Of a stretch of 64,000 nucleotides of DNA, positions 37,656-46,158 are shown in pieces (the first letter of the stretch is position 1; each line of letters begins with the position of its first letter). Made by a program: the position numbers and the translations under genes. Source of the stretch: PALSA-911 sp963743035 (GTDB lineage Bacteria; Pseudomonadota; Alphaproteobacteria; Acetobacterales; Acetobacteraceae). The stretch lies in assembly GCA_963743035.1 (NCBI GenBank), contig CAVUOB010000002.1, forward strand, positions 124,001-188,000, in the 5' to 3' direction. Under the pieces are notes generated by a model. That model was not told the DNA's origin. It did no database searches and was given only the letters and a program-made list of their open reading frames with translations.

Positions 37656-37677
37656 CTGGATCGTCTCCCTTGGTCGG

Positions 37678-38871
37678 TTATATGGCGCGATGATGCTGGC
37701 CGGGCGTCAACTCGGCAAGAGCCGCGCGGAGGAAGCCGAGCAGCAGTTCGCTGACCTTTTCCGGCTGTTCCTGCTGCACCCAATGGCCGGCGCCCTCGAT
37801 CAGGTGGCAGTCGAGCATGTTGGTGCAGGCAGTCGTCTGCATGCGCTCTATGGCGCCGGGGGTCTGGTAGATGCCCCAGTCGCTGCGCCCGGCGATGAAC
37901 ACCGAGGGTACGTCGATCGTCCGGCCGGAGAAGATCTGCAGTTCGGCGTTGAAGGCGCCGCCGGTGCGGCAGCGGTACCATTGCAGGCCGCCCTGGAAGC
38001 CGTTGCGCTGATACTCGGCGCTGTAGACCGCGAGCTCGCTGTCGGGCAGCCAGGAATTGGCGGCGATCCGGGCCGGGGAGGGCATCTCCGCAGCGACCGT
38101 CTGCGCCATGTCCTGGTCCAGGTCCATGACATAGTAGGTCGGCAGCTTCGCCAACTCGCCGGCGCTCCAGGATTGCAGCGGGAAGGGCTGGTTGCCAGGC
38201 CAGTCGGCGCTCTTGTGGTGGTAGTAGGCGCGCAGGAAATCGTGCACGCCCTGCTTGGCGCCGTGCATGTCCGCGTTGGCAACGCGGGTGGAGTAGTACC
38301 ATTGGTAGTGCTTGCGCGGCCGGTCCAGCCGGGCCAGCGCGGCGTGGACATCGGGCGCCGCTGCCGGGCCGGTTGTCCCGTTGGCGGTGTCGAACGGCAA
38401 CGCGGGCGGGCCGGCGAAGGGCGCGCTCATCAGCGCCATGGCGCGGAACACGTCCGGGCGGACCAGCGCGCACCAGGCCGCGACCGAGGCGCCGAAATCA
38501 TGCCCGACCACCGCCGCGACTGAGCGGTAGCCGAGGGCGGAGACCAGCCCGATCGTGTCGCGCACCAGGTTCAGCAACCGGAAGGAACCGAGGTCGCCGT
38601 CATAATCCGGGTCCCAGCCGGTGGTGCGGCCATAGCCGCGCTGGTCCGGGGCGATGACGTGGTAGCCCGCATCGGCAAGCGGCAGAAGAATCTTGCGCCA
38701 GGAATAGGCCAGCTCCGGAAACCCGTGCAGCAGCAGCACGCAGGGCCGGCCCGGGGTTTCGAAGCCGGCTTCCAGCAGGTGCATGCGCAGGCCGTTGATG
38801 CCGTCGACGAAGCGCGAGCGGATACCGGCGGGCAGAGTGGGGGTGTCGAGCGGCGGCAGCGGGCCCATCAC
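37678..38871 (-). CDS. Alpha/beta hydrolase (epoxide-hydrolase-like)
   Basis: 397 residues. Seen: oxyanion-hole HGFPE (about residue 50), DQRGYGRT, nucleophile elbow GHDFGASVA with Asp as nucleophile, and late GAGHWVQQEQPE with the catalytic His. Asp at the elbow together with HGFPE is typical of epoxide hydrolases and haloalkane dehalogenases, not esterases. Its start overlaps the stop of the upstream M20 amidohydrolase by 4 bp, so they are coupled. It acts in the cytosol on an unknown substrate. Confidence 0.9.
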   Translation of the reverse strand: MMGPLPPLDTPTLPAGIRSRFVDGINGLRMHLLEAGFETPGRPCVLLLHGFPELAYSWRKILLPLADAGYHVIAPDQRGYGRTTGWDPDYDGDLGSFRLLNLVRDTIGLVSALGYRSVAAVVGHDFGASVAAWCALVRPDVFRAMALMSAPFAGPPALPFDTANGTTGPAAAPDVHAALARLDRPRKHYQWYYSTRVANADMHGAKQGVHDFLRAYYHHKSADWPGNQPFPLQSWSAGELAKLPTYYVMDLDQDMAQTVAAEMPSPARIAANSWLPDSELAVYSAEYQRNGFQGGLQWYRCRTGGAFNAELQIFSGRTIDVPSVFIAGRSDWGIYQTPGAIERMQTTACTNMLDCHLIEGAGHWVQQEQPEKVSELLLGFLRAALAELTPGQHHRAI

Positions 38872-40127
38872 AGCACCCGGTTGGCGCGCGCCAGCACCGC
38901 CTCGAACAGTACCTGGCAGCCGGCTTCGGCTTCCTCCGGCTCGATGCTTTCCGCCTCGTTATGCGACAGCCCGTCCTTGCACGGGGTGAAGATCATCGCG
39001 GTCGGCACGTGGCGGGCGACATAGACGGCGTCATGGCCGGCGCCGGAGACGATCTCCCGGGCGGAGAAGCCGAGGCGCGCGGCGGCCTGGCGCACCAGGT
39101 CCACGCAGCCGGGATCGAACGGCTGGGCGGGGATCTTGAACAATTCGGTCAATTCGAGCTTCACGCCGCAATCGCGCGCCAGGAAACCCGCCTCGCGCGG
39201 GAACTGGGCGTGCAGGCGGTCCAGTTCGGCATCATCGGGGTGGCGGAACTCGACCGAGAAGCGCACCTCGCCGGGAATGACATTGCGGCTGTTGGGAGAG
39301 ACCAACAGCTGCCCTACCGTGCCGCGTCCGTCCTCGCCGCGCGCGCGCATCATGCGGTCCACGAGGTCGATGATCCGGGCGGCGCAGACCAGCGCGTCCT
39401 TGCGCGCCGAAGGCGGCGTGGTGCCGGCATGGCTGTCCTGCCCGGTGACCACCGCGTCGTACCAGACCTGCGCCTGGGCGCCGGTGACGATGCCGATCTG
39501 CTTGGCCTCGCGTTCCAGGATCGGGCCCTGCTCGATATGCAGCTCGAAATACGCATCCGCCGGGAACGGCCTGGCCGGCTCCGGGCCGCGGTAGCCGATG
39601 CTGTCCAGCGCGGTTGCCACGCTGACGCCCTCGGTATCGGTCAGGGCATAGGCCTTGTCGCGGGCGTAGATGCCGGCCCAGACGCCGGAGCCCATCAGCG
39701 AATGGCCGAACCGGCTGCCTTCCTCGTCGGTCCAGTTGATCAGCTCCACCGGAGCCTCGGTGACGATGCCGAGGTCGTTCAGGCTGCGCATCACCTCCAG
39801 CCCGGCGATGACGCCGAGCGCGCCGTCGAATTTTCCCCCGCTCGGCTGACTGTCCAGATGGCTGCCCAGCAGCACCGGCAGCCGGGCCGGATCGCGGCCG
39901 GGGCGGCGGGCGAACATGTTGCCGATCTCGTCCACCCGCACGGTCAGCCCGGCGGCCTCGCATTCGGTGCGGAATTTTTCCCGGCCGCGGCGATCGACAT
40001 CGGTCAGCGTCAGGCGCCGCACGCCGCCCTTGGCGGTGGCGCCGATTTCGGCGAACCCCATCAGGCTGTCCCATAGCCGCTTGCCGTCGATGCGCTGATT
40101 GGTCTGTGACGTGCTCGCCTGGGACAT
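38868..40127 (-). CDS. M20-family Zn amidohydrolase (allantoate / N-carbamoyl-amino-acid type)
   Basis: 419 residues. Motifs: GSHLDSQPSGGKFDGALGV with metal ligands (listed in part), INWTDEEGSRFG, FELHIEQGPILE, SHAGTTPP and GAGHDAVYVA. It would cleave a ureido or carbamoyl amide, releasing CO2 and ammonia. The family includes hydantoinase-pathway and purine enzymes; no allantoinase or hydantoinase is nearby. It is the first gene of a four-gene minus-strand run that includes the hydrolase, NIPSNAP and duplicated ferredoxin-like proteins. It is divergent from a class II aldolase. Confidence 0.9.
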   Translation of the reverse strand: MSQASTSQTNQRIDGKRLWDSLMGFAEIGATAKGGVRRLTLTDVDRRGREKFRTECEAAGLTVRVDEIGNMFARRPGRDPARLPVLLGSHLDSQPSGGKFDGALGVIAGLEVMRSLNDLGIVTEAPVELINWTDEEGSRFGHSLMGSGVWAGIYARDKAYALTDTEGVSVATALDSIGYRGPEPARPFPADAYFELHIEQGPILEREAKQIGIVTGAQAQVWYDAVVTGQDSHAGTTPPSARKDALVCAARIIDLVDRMMRARGEDGRGTVGQLLVSPNSRNVIPGEVRFSVEFRHPDDAELDRLHAQFPREAGFLARDCGVKLELTELFKIPAQPFDPGCVDLVRQAAARLGFSAREIVSGAGHDAVYVARHVPTAMIFTPCKDGLSHNEAESIEPEEAEAGCQVLFEAVLARANRVL

Positions 40128-40210
40128 CTATGCAGCTCCTGAATTGCCGGGCGCATCTTGCCCGCGTCGGGACTTCCTGCAAGCTTTCTCGCAGCATCGG
40201 AGTGCCCCAC

Positions 40211-41023
40211 ATGGCCCACGCGCTAGAACCCCAGGCTCCCAAACACCAGGCTCCGGCCATCCTGCGCAACACCGAGCTCGACCGTGACGCGGTGCAGCAG
40301 GCCCGGGTCGATCTGGCCGCCTGTTTCCGCGCGGCGGCGCGGATGGGGCTGCACGAGGGGATCTGCAACCACCTCTCCGCCATGGTGCCCGGACGGGACG
40401 ATCTGTTCCTGGTCAATCCCTATGGCTACGGCTTTGCCGAGATCACAGCGTCCCGGCTGCTGATCTGCGATTTCGACGGCCGCGTGGTGGCCGGGGAGGG
40501 CGTGCCGGAGGCGACCGCCTTCTACATTCATGCCCGCGTGCACAAGCGGGTGCCCCGCGCCCGCGCCGCGTTCCACACCCATATGCCGAACGCCACCGCC
40601 CTGGCCATGGTGGAAGGGCCGCCGCTGGTCTGGGCCGGCCAGACGGCGCTGAAATTCTACGGCCGCACGCTGGTGGACGAGCAGTACAACGGCCTGGCGC
40701 TCGACCATGCCGAGGGCGACCGCATCGCCGCCAATCTCGTTCAGGCGGGTGGCGATGCCGACATCGTGTTCATGAAGAACCACGGCGTCTTGGTCGTTGG
40801 GGCCGGCATCGCCGAGGCCTGGGACGACCTCTATTACCTGGAGCGCGCCTGCGAGGTGCAGCGCCTGGCCGAGTCGACCGGGCGCAGGCTGGTGCCGGTG
40901 CCGCCGGAACTGGCGGCGTTGACCTACCGGCAGATGCGTGAGGGCGACCGCGAATCCGCGCGCCTGCATCTGGAAAGCGTCAAGCGCATCCTGGACCGCG
41001 AGGCGCCTGATTATCGGCATTGA
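40211..41023 (+). CDS. Class II aldolase/adducin-domain protein
   Basis: 270 residues from the ATG at 40211 (MAHALEP). Seen: GLHEGICNHLSA, the metal-binding AAFHTHMPNATALA, and FMKNHGVLVVG. Length and the AEI/T-rich middle match the longer class II aldolase branch annotated as decarboxylases or lyases. It is distinct from the shorter aldolase near 12 kb. It diverges from the amidohydrolase gene over 83 bp, so both may be controlled from the same spacer. Substrate unknown. Confidence 0.88.
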   Translation: MAHALEPQAPKHQAPAILRNTELDRDAVQQARVDLAACFRAAARMGLHEGICNHLSAMVPGRDDLFLVNPYGYGFAEITASRLLICDFDGRVVAGEGVPEATAFYIHARVHKRVPRARAAFHTHMPNATALAMVEGPPLVWAGQTALKFYGRTLVDEQYNGLALDHAEGDRIAANLVQAGGDADIVFMKNHGVLVVGAGIAEAWDDLYYLERACEVQRLAESTGRRLVPVPPELAALTYRQMREGDRESARLHLESVKRILDREAPDYRH

Positions 41024-41087
41024 CGGCTGGCGTCTTGCACACTGACCGGCTAACCCTGCGTCTCCCCACGTCCGGATAAGAACCGCC

Positions 41088-41585
41088 ATGCGCCGGCTCC
41101 CTTTCTTCGTCCTGCTGCTTCCGGTGCTCGCCGGCTGCACGCTGATGGACCAGACGACCTTCGCCCCTTCGCCGGAGCCGAAGCCACCGCCGGTGATCGT
41201 GCCGCCGCCAGTGGAGACACGGACGCCGCTGATCGTCATCGCCGCCAGCGCGACGCCGAAGGACTACACGAAATCCCTGCGCGAGGCCGTGCGTGCCGCC
41301 GAGAAGGCAAGGCACGACATCGACTACGACGTGGTCGGCGTCGCGCCTGCCACGGCCCCATCCGTCACGGCCCCGCCAGCCAGCCCGCCGTCCGCCAACA
41401 ACGCTACCGCCATGCCTGCCCAGCCGCCGGTGGCGAGCGCCGCCGCGCTGGACGAGGCGGCCTCGCACGCCGCCGAGGTGATGCGCGCCATCATGGCCCA
41501 GGGCGTGCCGGCCGCGCGCATCCATCTGGCCGTGCGCTCGGACCCCGCCATCAAGGCCGGCGAGATCCGCGTCTACGTACGCTGA
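41088..41585 (+). CDS. Proline-rich lipoprotein of unknown function
   Basis: 165 residues with lipobox VLAGC. It has a proline-rich stretch (PSPEPKPPPVIVPPPVE), a charged helix near 60-75, an Ala/Pro linker, and a folded C-terminus ending HLAVRSDPAIKAGEIRVYVR. The end resembles OmpA- or BON-like beta strands, but is too short to assign. It would be anchored in the outer or inner membrane by lipid. The neighbours give no clear function. Confidence 0.72.
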   Translation: MRRLPFFVLLLPVLAGCTLMDQTTFAPSPEPKPPPVIVPPPVETRTPLIVIAASATPKDYTKSLREAVRAAEKARHDIDYDVVGVAPATAPSVTAPPASPPSANNATAMPAQPPVASAAALDEAASHAAEVMRAIMAQGVPAARIHLAVRSDPAIKAGEIRVYVR

Positions 41586-41587
41586 AG

Positions 41588-42408
41588 CTACCAGGCGCTG
41601 CCGAAGGATTCCGGGCCGCCATTCTCGATCTTCAGCGGCTTGCCCGGCGTCAGGCGGCCGTTGTTCACGGCGAACACCGAGATGGTCTGGTCGCCCATGT
41701 TCTGCGCCATCAGCGTGTGGCTGTCGCGCGACCAGGCGAGGCCTTCGGCCCAGGGGCCGATCGGTGCCTCGCCGATCCTTTGCAGATGCTTGCCCTGCAC
41801 CGCGAACAGCGTCACCCGGCCATGCGCCTGGTGGAACGGCGATTGCGGCTTGGTGCTGCTCTCCTGCGAACCCACGGCCAGGAATTTGCCGTCCGGGGAG
41901 AATTTCAACGGCTCGGGGCCGCTCGGCACGGTCGTGAACTCGACGGTGCGGAACGGCGCGCGGCTGAGGTCGATCAGCGCGACGGTATCGGCATCGCCAT
42001 CGCCGCGGCCCATGTTGGACACTGCGGCCACCGTGCCGGCGGTGTTGATGTCCATGGTGTAGGGTGCGAGGCCGGCGGTGATCGGCCGCGGGTCGATGGT
42101 CACGTTGGTGCCGTCGATATGCAACACATTGATCTGGTTGTCGCCGCTGCGGGTCAGCAGGGCGGTCTTGCCGTCCTTGAGGAACGCGACCGCGCTCGGC
42201 AGGGAGGCCTTGTTGCCGGTGTCGAGCTTGCCGGCGGCGGTCAGGCGCTTGTCCTTGACGGTGAAGATCGAGACGGTTCCCTCCGCCCGGTTGGCGATCA
42301 GCGCCAGCGTGCCGTCGGGCGAGACCCGCACCTGCGTGGCGCCGAGCCCGGCGGTTCTGCCGATCTCCGTAACGATAGGCCGAAGCGGACGCGGACGGGA
42401 AGCGAAAG
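41588..42408 (-). pseudogene. YVTN-type beta-propeller protein, N-terminus missing
   Basis: About 270 residues of propeller repeat (VRVSPDGTLALIANRAEGTVSIF, shown in part; FSPDGKFLAVGSQ; AWSRDSHTLMAQN), ending at 41588. The reading frame continues into the gene upstream and has no ATG, GTG or TTG start with a signal peptide. Related proteins have a secretion signal and further N-terminal repeats, ~100 residues more. The break lies right after the DsbA-like stop (42409-42411), so a deletion seems to have joined the two. It is probably not expressed as a functional protein. Confidence 0.7.
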
Positions 42409-43173
42409 CTATTTCTTGCGCGCGCCGGCCACCGCACGCTGCAACTCGGCGAGATCGACGGCGCCGGGGATCAGCGTGTCGCCGATCACCATCGCCGGCG
42501 TGCCCTGGATGCCGAGCGCCGAAGCCAGATGCAGGTTCTTCTGGATGCGGGCCTCGATCTCCGGCGCGTCCATGTCCTGGCTCAGCTTTGCCCAATCGAG
42601 CCCCAGGCGTTCCGCTGCGCTACGGATCACGTCCTTGGTGATGGGGACATCGGTATGCATCAGCGCCTCACGCAGCTTCTCGTAGCCGCCCTGGCGCTGG
42701 GCCGCGAGCAGCGCCCTGGCGCCGAGTACGCTCGGCGGGCCGAGCACCGGCAGATCCTTGTAGACCAGCCGCACCTGCGGGTCGCGCTTGAGCAGATCGG
42801 CCATCGGCGTTTCCAGGCGCTTGCAGTACGGGCAGCGGATATCGAAGAACTCGACGATGGTGACATTGCCGTCGGGATTGCCGGCGACGGGGTCCGCAGG
42901 GTCGATCAGCGCGGAGCGGTTGGCGATCAGGGCGGCGCGGGAAGACTCCTCCTCCTGCTTCTTCTCCGCGGTCTGCAGCGCCTCGACCGCGTCGCGCAGG
43001 ATGGACGGGTCCTGCACCAGCGCGTCGCGGACGATGCGCACGATCTCGGCGCGCTGGGCCGGGGTGAAGCTGTCCGCGGCGCGGCCCGCGTTGGGCAGCA
43101 GCAGCGTGGCGAAAAGGCCGCAGAGCGCCAGCAGGCGTGCGAACCGGCGGGAAGGCGCGGGATTGGACTGCAT
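42409..43173 (-). CDS. DsbA-family thiol-disulfide protein (exported)
   Basis: 254 residues from the ATG at 43173, with a signal peptide ending near GRAA. Thioredoxin fold with the CPYC active site (FFDIRCPYCKRLE, about residue 106) and the cis-Pro segment GTPAMVIG. A coiled, charged N-terminal extension (about residues 30-80) precedes the fold, as in the ScsC/BcfH-type or Com1-like exported disulfide proteins. It would oxidise or isomerise disulfides in the periplasm. It is divergent from the GGT-like gene. Confidence 0.92.
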   Translation of the reverse strand: MQSNPAPSRRFARLLALCGLFATLLLPNAGRAADSFTPAQRAEIVRIVRDALVQDPSILRDAVEALQTAEKKQEEESSRAALIANRSALIDPADPVAGNPDGNVTIVEFFDIRCPYCKRLETPMADLLKRDPQVRLVYKDLPVLGPPSVLGARALLAAQRQGGYEKLREALMHTDVPITKDVIRSAAERLGLDWAKLSQDMDAPEIEARIQKNLHLASALGIQGTPAMVIGDTLIPGAVDLAELQRAVAGARKK

Positions 43174-43404
43174 CGGCGGGCTCACTCTTCGCGCTCGGGT
43201 GGATGGGTGCGGAGGACGGATCGATCGGTTCCTACCATCCAACCGGCCTTGCGCGATACCAGAGCCTGAACGAACGAGCCTGAACGAAGGCGGGGGCCGG
43301 CAGACGGTTGCCGGTGCTCGTGAAGCCGTCTATGGCACGATGCCCATTGTCGGGACGGCGAATCTTGCGGGTTCGCCGACGATGCCATGAAGGGAACGGC
43401 TTGG

Positions 43405-44889
43405 ATGAACAACAGCGCGCGTAGCACGGGCAAGGCCAGGCGTCAGGGACGCGGAACCGCGCGCCGCGGCGCGTATCTGCTGGCCCTCGGCCTGGCCACC
43501 GCGTCCTGCAGCACGCTGACTTCGGTCAAGGACACCATGCTCGGGACCGGATCGTCGCAGCCTGGTGCGCCCGGCTATATCGAGGGGTTCCTCGGCGGGG
43601 TCGTGGCGGATGAGCCGCGTGCGGCGCTCGCCGGCCGGCAGGTGTTGTCCTCGGGCGGCAATGCGGCCGATGCCGCGACCGCCGTGGCGTTTGCACTGTC
43701 GGTCACCTTGCCGTCGCGCGCCGGACTGGGCGGCGGCGGTGCGTGCATGGCCTATTTCGCCGACCCGAAAAGCCCCAATGGCGGCATGCCGGAGGCGATC
43801 CTGTTCGTGCCCGGCGGCGCCGATGGCGGCGGGGCGCCGGCCGACCGCCCGGCCGCGCTGCCGATGCTGGCGCGCGGAATGTTCCTGCTGCAGGCCCGCT
43901 ACGGCAGCCGGCCGATCGAGGCGCAGATCGCCCCGGCCGAGCAGATGGCGCAGTTCGGCGTGCCGGCCTCCCGCGCCCTGGTGCGCGATCTCGCCGATGT
44001 CGCCGGACCGCTGTTCGCCGACCCGCCGGCGCGCGCGGTGTTCAGCCGTGACGGCGTGCCACTGACCGAAGGCGCCCAGCTGGTGCAACCGGCGCTGGGG
44101 GCGACCCTGTCGGGCCTGCGGGTCTCGGGCGTGGGCGATTTCTATGTCGGCGCCCTGGCAAAACGCATCGCCGAGGGCTCGCCCCGGGCCGGCGGTCCGA
44201 TCAGCCTGGCCGATCTGAAAACGGCGCTGCCTGCCACGGCCGCGCCGATCAGCCTGGACGCCGGCAACGATACCGTGGCCTTCCTGCCGCCGCCCGCGGA
44301 TGGCGGGCTCGCCGCGGCCGCCGCGTTCCAGACGCTTTGGCAGAACCGCCGCGCCGGCATTCCCCTGGACGAAGCGGGCGCGCGGGCGATCGCCGTGGCG
44401 GCGCGCTGGCGCGCCGGCGGCGGCGATCCCGAGGCGGTGCTGAAAGAGGTGCTGCCGGCGGGCTCGCTGCCGGCGCTGCCGGCGTCTACCAGTTTCGTCA
44501 CGCTGGACCGCAACGGCAATTCGGTGGCCTGCGACCTGAGCCTGAACAACCTGTTCGGCACTGGGCGGATGATGCCCGGTATGGGCTTCCTGATCGGCGC
44601 CTCGCCGCGATCGGTCCCGCCGCCGCTGCTGTCGGCGGCGGTGGCCTGGAACAAGAACGTGCACAAATTCCGCGCCGCGGTGGCCGGTTCCGGCCAGCAG
44701 GGCGCTGCCCTGGCGGTGGCGGCCGGCATGGCGGACGCGCTGCGCCGTGAGCAGGGACCGATCGCGCCGGCACCCGAGCCGGGCCGGGCCAATGTCATCA
44801 CCTGCGGCGGCTATCTGCCGGGCGATGAGCAATCCTGCCGCTGGCAGACCGACCCGCGCGGGGCCGGTCTGGCGATCGGCAGCAATTGA
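43405..44889 (+). CDS. Gamma-glutamyltransferase-like lipoprotein, doubtful catalysis
   Basis: 494 residues from the ATG at 43405, chosen because AAGGGA is suitably spaced; an upstream ATG at 43387 has none. The leader has a twin-arginine-like region and a plausible lipobox LATASC. N-domain SSGGNAADAATAVAFALSVT and RAGLGGGG match GGT. At the autoprocessing site the usual TTH-x-S is replaced by STSFVTLDRNGN, so Ser would sit in the place of the nucleophilic Thr. The later MMPGMGFLIG matches the oxyanion region. Activity is uncertain; a scaffold or alternative peptidase role is possible. Confidence 0.78.
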   Translation: MNNSARSTGKARRQGRGTARRGAYLLALGLATASCSTLTSVKDTMLGTGSSQPGAPGYIEGFLGGVVADEPRAALAGRQVLSSGGNAADAATAVAFALSVTLPSRAGLGGGGACMAYFADPKSPNGGMPEAILFVPGGADGGGAPADRPAALPMLARGMFLLQARYGSRPIEAQIAPAEQMAQFGVPASRALVRDLADVAGPLFADPPARAVFSRDGVPLTEGAQLVQPALGATLSGLRVSGVGDFYVGALAKRIAEGSPRAGGPISLADLKTALPATAAPISLDAGNDTVAFLPPPADGGLAAAAAFQTLWQNRRAGIPLDEAGARAIAVAARWRAGGGDPEAVLKEVLPAGSLPALPASTSFVTLDRNGNSVACDLSLNNLFGTGRMMPGMGFLIGASPRSVPPPLLSAAVAWNKNVHKFRAAVAGSGQQGAALAVAAGMADALRREQGPIAPAPEPGRANVITCGGYLPGDEQSCRWQTDPRGAGLAIGSN

Positions 44890-44894
44890 GCGCC

Positions 44895-44976
44895 AAGCGG
44901 CAGCGGAGCGCGAGCGTGATCTTATGAAGCGGCAGCGAAGCGCGAGCGTGGATCTTATGAAGCGGCAGCGAAGCGC
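44895..44976 (+). repeat. 33-bp tandem repeat, 2.5 copies, before the aminotransferase
   Basis: AAGCGGCAGCGAAGCGCGAG followed by CGTGGATCTTATG occurs from 44895, 44927 and 44960; the last copy is cut after 17 bp at the ATG of the aminotransferase. Copy one differs by one G and a one-base deletion. It lies in the 87 bp spacer and includes out-of-frame ATGs, so repeat number may affect translation. Confidence 0.75.
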
Positions 44977-46140
44977 ATGAGTTCCTTGAAGATCGGCAAG
45001 GGTGCGTTCGCGCCGCCCTTCATGGTCATGGACGTGATCTCCGCGGCGAATGCCCGGCAGGCGGCGCTGCCGCCGGGCGCGCCGCACGTGATCCGCATGG
45101 AAGTCGGCCAGCCCAGCACCGGCGCCCCGGCGGGCGCATTGGCGGCGGCCGGACGGGCGCTGCAGAGCGGCGATCCCATGGGCTACACCGAGGCCTTCGG
45201 CCGGCGCAGCCTGCGCGGGCGCCTGGCCCTGCATTACCGCGACTGGTACGGCCTGGACCTGGCGTCTGAGCGCGTGGCGGTGACGCTCGGCGCGTCCGGC
45301 GCATTCCCACTGGCATTCCTGGCCGCGTTCGATCCCGGCGACCGGGTGGCCATGGCCAGCCCGTTCTATCCGCCCTACGTGAACATCCTGACCGCGCTCG
45401 GCATGCAGCCGGTGATCATCGAGGCGGGGCCCGAGACCCGTTTCCAGCCGAGCGTCGAAGCGCTGGAGCGGCTGGATCCACGGCCGGACGGGTTGATCGT
45501 CGCCAGCCCCTGCAATCCGGCCGGCACCATGCTGCACCCGGACGAACTGGCGGCCATCGCGCATTGGTGCCACGCCAACGGCGTGCGGCTGATCAGCGAC
45601 GAGATCTACCACGGCCTGAACTATGACAGCCCGCTGGCCACCGCCGCTGCGCTGTCGCCGAGCGCCATCGTCGTCAACAGCTTCTCCAAGTATTTCAGTA
45701 TGACCGGCTGGCGCATCGGCTGGCTGGTGCTGCCCGACGACCTGATCCGTCCGGTGGAATGCCTGGCGCAGAACTTCTTCATCAGCGCCCCGCATATCTC
45801 GCAGATCGCCGCCGAGGCCGCGTTCGACTGCCACGACGAATTGCAGGCCAACATTGCCCGCTATCGCCGCTCGCGCGACTATTTGCTGGGCGCCTTGCCG
45901 GCGGCGGGGTTTTCCCGCCTAAGCCCGGCCGAGGGCGCGTTCTACCTGTACGCGGATATTTCCGAGCGATCCAACGACAGCGCGGCGTTCTGCGCCCGGA
46001 TGCTGGCGGAGACCGGCGTCGCCGCGACCTCGGGCGTCGATTTCGACCGCACGCGCGGCAACCGTTTCATCCGCTTCAGCTATTGCGGGCCGGAGGCGGA
46101 CATGCGCCAGGCTGCGGAGCGGCTCAAGGTTTGGCGCTAA
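44977..46140 (+). CDS. PLP-dependent class I/II aminotransferase
   Basis: 387 residues. Fold-type I: MEVGQPSTGAP, GYTEAFGRRSLRGRL, ASPCNPAGTML, ISDEIYHGLNY, and the PLP-lysine segment VNSFSKYFSMTGWRIGW, plus the C-terminal RIRFSYCG-type Arg (FIRFSYC). It would move amino groups between an amino acid and a 2-oxoacid in the cytosol. No strong ribosome site is visible; the spacer is taken up by a tandem repeat. The substrate amino acid cannot be read. Confidence 0.92.
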   Translation: MSSLKIGKGAFAPPFMVMDVISAANARQAALPPGAPHVIRMEVGQPSTGAPAGALAAAGRALQSGDPMGYTEAFGRRSLRGRLALHYRDWYGLDLASERVAVTLGASGAFPLAFLAAFDPGDRVAMASPFYPPYVNILTALGMQPVIIEAGPETRFQPSVEALERLDPRPDGLIVASPCNPAGTMLHPDELAAIAHWCHANGVRLISDEIYHGLNYDSPLATAAALSPSAIVVNSFSKYFSMTGWRIGWLVLPDDLIRPVECLAQNFFISAPHISQIAAEAAFDCHDELQANIARYRRSRDYLLGALPAAGFSRLSPAEGAFYLYADISERSNDSAAFCARMLAETGVAATSGVDFDRTRGNRFIRFSYCGPEADMRQAAERLKVWR

Positions 46141-46158
46141 GCGATAGACGCCGGGGGC

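Noticed and set aside
44895..44976. CRISPR-like repeat
   Set aside because: The copies are directly adjacent with no spacers, and the last is partial; it is a simple tandem repeat.
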